Assembly: GCA_900129595.1 (NCBI GenBank)
Contig: FQWG01000026.1
Span: forward strand, 1 to 64,000
Reading direction: 5' to 3'
DNA: 64,000 bases
Origin: Flavobacterium frigidimaris
Lineage (GTDB): Bacteria; Bacteroidota; Bacteroidia; Flavobacteriales; Flavobacteriaceae
Part shown: positions 60,316 to 64,000 of the stretch, piece after piece
Layout: each line of letters opens with the position of its first letter
How positions within the stretch are numbered: position 1 is the stretch's first letter
Notes under the pieces: generated by a model
The model's input: only the letters and a program-made list of their open reading frames with translations
Told to the model about the DNA's origin: nothing
The model's database searches: none
Made by a program: the position numbers and the translations under genes

Positions 60316-61200
60316 TTATTTTTTGGCGCTTCGCATTTTTCTTGCTAAAAGTGTGTTTTTAAGCAACATTGCAATTGTCATTGGTCCTACTCCACCCGGA
60401 ACCGGTGTGATATAAGATGCTTTTTTACTTACTTGATCAAAATCAACGTCACCTTTTATAACATAACCTTTTGAGTTTGATGCATCGTCTACACGGGTAA
60501 TTCCAACGTCTATGATTACAACTCCGTCTTTGACCATGTCTCCTTTTAAGAATTCAGGAACTCCTAATGCTGTAATAATAATATCGGCATTTTTAGTAAA
60601 TTCGGATAAGTTCTTAGTTCTGCTGTGGGTTAAGGTTACTGTAGAGTCTCCAGGCGTTCCTTTACGGCTCATCAAAATACTCATTGGTCGGCCTACGATG
60701 TTGCTTCTTCCAATTACTACAGTATGTTTTCCGGCAGTTTCTACCTTGTAACGCTCCAGTAATTGCATGATTCCAAATGGTGTCGCAGGAATAAAGCTTT
60801 CCATCTCTAACGCCATTTTTCCAAAGTTTGTTGGATGAAAACCATCAACATCTTTATCAGGATCAATTGCCATTAAAATCTTTTGCTCGTCGATATGTTT
60901 TGGTAACGGCAACTGAACGATAAAACCATCAAGATCGTCATCTTCATTCAGTTCTTTAATTTTATCCAGTAATTCAGCTTCCGTAATTGTTTCAGGCAAA
61001 CTCACTAAAGTGGAATCAAAACCAATTTGCTGGCAAGATTTTACTTTACTTCCTACGTAAGTTAAACTTGCTCCGTTTGTCCCAACGATTACGGCTGCCA
61101 AATGAGGTACTTTTCCTCCGGCATCTTTTATCGATTGAACTTCGGCTGCAATTTCGTTTTTGATGTCTTCAGCTGTTTTTTTACCGTCTAGTAGTTGCAT
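60316..61200 (-). CDS. folD: Bifunctional methylenetetrahydrofolate dehydrogenase/cyclohydrolase
   Basis: FolD interconverts 5,10-methylene-THF and 10-formyl-THF with NADP, in one-carbon metabolism. It has 294 residues from the ATG at 61200 (MQLLDGKKTAEDIKNEI). An in-frame ATG at 61251 would add 17 residues encoded in a repeat region. Conserved blocks are YVGSKVKSCQQIGFDS with the catalytic Lys, GRSNIVGRPMSILM (NADP loop) and TPVPGGVGPMTIAML. Confidence 0.96.
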   Translation of the reverse strand: MQLLDGKKTAEDIKNEIAAEVQSIKDAGGKVPHLAAVIVGTNGASLTYVGSKVKSCQQIGFDSTLVSLPETITEAELLDKIKELNEDDDLDGFIVQLPLPKHIDEQKILMAIDPDKDVDGFHPTNFGKMALEMESFIPATPFGIMQLLERYKVETAGKHTVVIGRSNIVGRPMSILMSRKGTPGDSTVTLTHSRTKNLSEFTKNADIIITALGVPEFLKGDMVKDGVVIIDVGITRVDDASNSKGYVIKGDVDFDQVSKKASYITPVPGGVGPMTIAMLLKNTLLARKMRSAKK

Positions 61201-61235
61201 TATTGTGTAGTTAAAATGTTTTAGATTTAATTTTT

Positions 61236-61346
61236 TAGTTTCAGGTTTCAAGTTTCAGGTTTCTCCTTAAAACGAAACTATATTTATTTTAATCAAAAAA
61301 GTTTCAAGTTTTAGTCTCGAACATGAAACTTTAAACTTGAAACTTT
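61236..61346. repeat. Family A palindromes including the ffh terminator
   Basis: 61236-61264 holds AGTTTCAGGTTTCAAGTTTC. A second hairpin with arms AAAAAAGTTTCAAGTT and AACTTGAAACTTTTTT (61295-61346) lies 15 bp beyond the ffh stop and, read on the minus strand, ends in a T-run. It probably terminates ffh. Confidence 0.7.
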
Positions 61347-61360
61347 TTTCTTATTTTTTT

Positions 61361-62713
61361 TTATCTCGGCATTCCGCCTGGCATTCCTTTCATGCCTCCC
61401 ATCATTTTCATCAGGTTTTTTCCGCCCGGACCTTGCATCATCTTCATCATTTTGCTCATTTGGTCGAACTGCTTCATTAACTGATTTACTTGCTCGACTT
61501 TGGTTCCTGAACCTTTAGCGATTCTGGCTTTTCTTTTTACGTCGATTATGGCCGGTTTACTTCTTTCGATTGGTGTCATCGAGTGAATAATAGCTTCGAT
61601 ATGTTTGAAAGCATCATCTTCTATTTCTACATCTTTCATTGCTTTTGAAGCACCAGGTATCATTCCGACTAAGTCTTTCATGTTACCCATTTTCTTTACT
61701 TGTTGAATTTGAGTCAGGAAGTCATCAAAACCGAATTCATTTTTAGCGATTTTCTTTTGAAGTTTTCTGGCTTCTTCTTCGTCAAATTGCTCTTGCGCTC
61801 TTTCTACAAGAGACACAACATCCCCCATACCTAAGATACGCTCGGCCATACGATCCGGATAAAAAACATCAATTGCTTCCATCTTCTCGCCTGTACCTAC
61901 AAATTTGATTGGTTTGTTTACAACCGTTTTAATCGAAATTGCAGCTCCACCACGGGTATCACCATCTAATTTGGTTAAGATAACTCCATCAAAGTTCAGG
62001 ATATCATTGAAGGCTTTTGCTGTGTTTACAGCATCTTGTCCAGTCATCGCATCTACAACAAACAACGTTTCCTGTGGCTCAATTGCTTTATGAACACGGG
62101 CAATTTCGTCCATCATTTCTTTGTCTACTGCCAAACGACCAGCCGTATCGACAATTACAACATTGAAACCGTTTGCTTTAGCATGTTTGATTGCGTTTTG
62201 GGCAATCTCAACAGGATTTTTATTTTCCGGTTCTGAGTATACCTCAACGCCTATTTGATCCCCAACAACATGCAACTGATTGATCGCCGCAGGACGGTAG
62301 ATATCACACGCTACAAGAAGTGGTTTTTTATTTTTCTTCGTTTTTAAAAAGTTGGCAAGCTTACCAGAGAAAGTCGTTTTACCTGACCCCTGAAGTCCTG
62401 ACATTAAAATAATGCTTGGATTACCTGAAAGGTTAATTCCGGCAACATCGCCACCCATTAATTCTGTTAGTTCGTCTTTTACTAACTTCACCAATAATTG
62501 ACCAGGCTGCAGTGTTGTCAAAACGTCCTGACCTATCGCTTTTTCTTTTACTTTGGTGGTAAAATCTTTAGCAATTTTAAAGTTAACATCGGCATCAAGT
62601 AACGCACGACGAACTTCTTTTAAGGTATCGGCTACGTTTACTTCTGTAATTTTACCGTGCCCTTTTAATATATGGAAGGCTTTATCTAACTTATCACTTA
62701 AATTATCAAACAT
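61361..62713 (-). CDS. ffh: Signal recognition particle protein Ffh
   Basis: SRP54-type GTPase of 450 residues that delivers nascent membrane proteins to FtsY and the translocon. The N-domain helical bundle (1-85) is followed by the G-domain with GLQGSGKTTFSGKLA (about 107-121), VDTAGRL and TKLDGDTRGG. The C-terminal M-domain is methionine-rich (QMSKMMKMMQGPGGKNLMKMMGG) for signal-peptide and 4.5S RNA binding. The SRP RNA gene was not found in this window. Confidence 0.97.
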   Translation of the reverse strand: MFDNLSDKLDKAFHILKGHGKITEVNVADTLKEVRRALLDADVNFKIAKDFTTKVKEKAIGQDVLTTLQPGQLLVKLVKDELTELMGGDVAGINLSGNPSIILMSGLQGSGKTTFSGKLANFLKTKKNKKPLLVACDIYRPAAINQLHVVGDQIGVEVYSEPENKNPVEIAQNAIKHAKANGFNVVIVDTAGRLAVDKEMMDEIARVHKAIEPQETLFVVDAMTGQDAVNTAKAFNDILNFDGVILTKLDGDTRGGAAISIKTVVNKPIKFVGTGEKMEAIDVFYPDRMAERILGMGDVVSLVERAQEQFDEEEARKLQKKIAKNEFGFDDFLTQIQQVKKMGNMKDLVGMIPGASKAMKDVEIEDDAFKHIEAIIHSMTPIERSKPAIIDVKRKARIAKGSGTKVEQVNQLMKQFDQMSKMMKMMQGPGGKNLMKMMGGMKGMPGGMPR

Positions 62714-62871
62714 AATTTTTTCTTTATTTGAAGTGCAAAGATAATCTAATTAGGTATTTCAGGCAATTTTTATTTAACTGCAATTTTCTGCCACGAAGTT
62801 TAGTTTTGCCACGAAGACTCGAAGACATAAAGTTTGCTTTTTTTTAATTTCTTTGAGCAAAAAATATAAAA

Positions 62872-62911
62872 AAGGCACAAAGAAAAAATAATCTTTGCGC
62901 CTTTGTGCCTT
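62872..62911. repeat. AAGGCACAAAG palindrome (family D)
   Basis: AAGGCACAAAG (62872-62882) and CTTTGTGCCTT (62901-62911) are perfect 11-bp arms. Flanking sequence repeats related words (GCCACGAAGTTT, GCCACGAAGACTCGAAGAC, TTTGTGGCTATGAACC). It lies between ffh and the MBOAT gene. Confidence 0.65.
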
Positions 62912-62938
62912 TGTGGCTATGAACCTTTGAACCTTTTT

Positions 62939-64000
62939 TTAAAATTGGAAATAAATAAACGGTTGTGATCCTGCAACAGCTGTAGCGTAAACAATCCAAT
63001 AAACGAAACCAAGGATAATTGCTTTTCCTATTAATGGTGTTTTATCGAAAACAAATTTCATTTTTGATGTGATCACTTCCGGTAAAAAGTGCCAAACGTA
63101 TCCAAAAAGCATTAATAAAAATACATTTTTATATCCTGATACAATTGTTTGCCATTGCTCCGGCTCAAAAGTCAGCTGACCAATATTATTGATAACCTGC
63201 AAAGCTGTTTCGAAATCTCTGGCGCGGAAAAAGATCCAGCAGAAAACAACGAAATGAAACGTAATAACGATCGAGAAAAACGTCCATAAGAAATTTGAAC
63301 CATTACCTTCTTTTTTGGAAGGGAAAAATTCCATGAACATCTTGTGAACTGCTAATGCTAATCCGTGCAATGCTCCCCAAACAATAAACTGAGCTCCCGC
63401 CCCATGCCATAATCCACCTAAAAGCATTGTGGTAAACAAGTTAAAATTCGTTACCAAGGTTTGGTGTCTCTTTTTAGAAAGTAAAAATGTTAAACTAAAA
63501 AGAACAATTGCGCCAAAAGCAATACCTAACGGAATGAAACTCTCATTTACGTTTGAAATCCCCCAAAGCAATAATCCGAAGAAGAATAAACTTGGGAATA
63601 AAAACCCTGCAAATGTTCCTTCTCTGTTTCCTCCAATAGAAATATATAAGAAATCTTTTAACCAGGTCGATAACGAAATATGCCATCTTCTCCAGAAATC
63701 TGTGATCGAAGTTGATTTATATGGCGTTCTAAAGTTAGCCGGTAATTTGAATCCTAACAACAATGCAATACCGATTGCCATATCTGAATATCCTGAAAAA
63801 TCACAATAAATCTGAATGGCATATCCGTAAGACGCCATTAAATTTTCGAATGCCGTATAGTTCATTGGCGTGTCAAAAACCCGATCAACGAAGTTTATGG
63901 AGATATAATTTGAAATTACTGTTTTCTTGATTAATCCGCCAATGATCAAAAACAATGCATTGTTTACGTCTTGCTTGGTCAGGTTTAACTTTTGATAAAT
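62939..64000 (-). CDS. MBOAT family membrane-bound O-acyltransferase (5' end outside window)
   Basis: The reading frame is open from the stop at 62939 to the window edge, so the N-terminus is missing (353 residues visible). It is a polytopic protein of the alginate O-acetylase AlgI/DltB type. Conserved blocks are YCDFSGYSDMAIGIALLLGF, FWRRWHISLSTWLKDFLYI and GGLWHGAGAQFIVWGALHG with the presumed catalytic His. It would O-acetylate a surface polysaccharide or transfer an acyl group across the membrane. An acyl-donor partner is expected outside the window. Confidence 0.93.
   Translation of the reverse strand: MYQKLNLTKQDVNNALFLIIGGLIKKTVISNYISINFVDRVFDTPMNYTAFENLMASYGYAIQIYCDFSGYSDMAIGIALLLGFKLPANFRTPYKSTSITDFWRRWHISLSTWLKDFLYISIGGNREGTFAGFLFPSLFFFGLLLWGISNVNESFIPLGIAFGAIVLFSLTFLLSKKRHQTLVTNFNLFTTMLLGGLWHGAGAQFIVWGALHGLALAVHKMFMEFFPSKKEGNGSNFLWTFFSIVITFHFVVFCWIFFRARDFETALQVINNIGQLTFEPEQWQTIVSGYKNVFLLMLFGYVWHFLPEVITSKMKFVFDKTPLIGKAIILGFVYWIVYATAVAGSQPFIYFQF

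Overview
The window is AT-rich chromosomal DNA from a member of the Bacteroidota, most likely the genus Flavobacterium. The grounds are a SusC/SusD pair, a C-terminal type IX secretion sorting domain, promoter boxes of the Bacteroidota form TAnnTTTG, starts without Shine-Dalgarno sequences (several TTG or GTG), and lineage-typical families such as DUF5683, WbqC-like and tandem rhomboids. I found no phage, insertion sequence, CRISPR array or rRNA operon. The only RNA gene found is tRNA-Pro(TGG) at the left edge.

Layout. (1) 1-5860: tRNA-Pro, then parA-parB-DUF5683-dapB-lepB-WbqC, a housekeeping block. (2) 5970-27491: an accessory locus that appears devoted to proline- and hydroxyproline-containing peptides. 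It holds a secreted S37/S28-type peptidase, an M24 Xaa-Pro peptidase, a T9SS-secreted M43 metalloprotease, a SusC/SusD importer, a DPP IV-like S9 peptidase, an aminopeptidase P, the four enzymes that turn trans-4-hydroxy-L-proline into 2-oxoglutarate, and a divergent AraC-type regulator. (3) 27597-33868, mostly minus strand: nuclease-like EEP protein, two rhomboids, mutL, ribH, TPR membrane protein. (4) 34273-42845, plus strand: recF, rhodanese-thioredoxin lipoprotein, DUF2461, murB, GNAT, PaiB-like, glycosyltransferase, ECF sigma factor, TonB, PH-domain protein. (5) 42913-51895: M48 peptidase, lipA, gap, hybrid histidine kinase, lpxK with a YoeB-type toxin-antitoxin pair, Nif3-like protein, coiled-coil protein. 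(6) 52076-64000: alpha/beta hydrolase, an ArsR/P450/ABM module, rluF, corA, a small regulator plus membrane-protein group, folD, ffh and a truncated MBOAT acyltransferase.

How the central locus could work (inference from families and layout): the M43 protease and the S37 peptidase cut a proline-rich protein outside the cell or in the periplasm, SusCD imports the fragments, DPP IV, aminopeptidase P and the M24 enzyme release proline and hydroxyproline, and the epimerase, dehydrogenase, deaminase and semialdehyde dehydrogenase feed 2-oxoglutarate to the TCA cycle. The main new observation is a pair of direct repeats (core TTACC on the plus strand) spaced exactly 21 bp. It sits upstream of the S37 gene, susC and the hydroxyproline operon, in each case exactly 29 bp from a candidate -7 box. 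This would tie the three units into one regulon, presumably under the AraC-type protein.

The intergenic regions carry several families of dispersed imperfect palindromes. One copy near 60137-60247 folds like a structured RNA. Two further operator-like palindromes are described, one upstream of the P450 gene and one shared by the two transcription units around the small regulator at 58986-59276.
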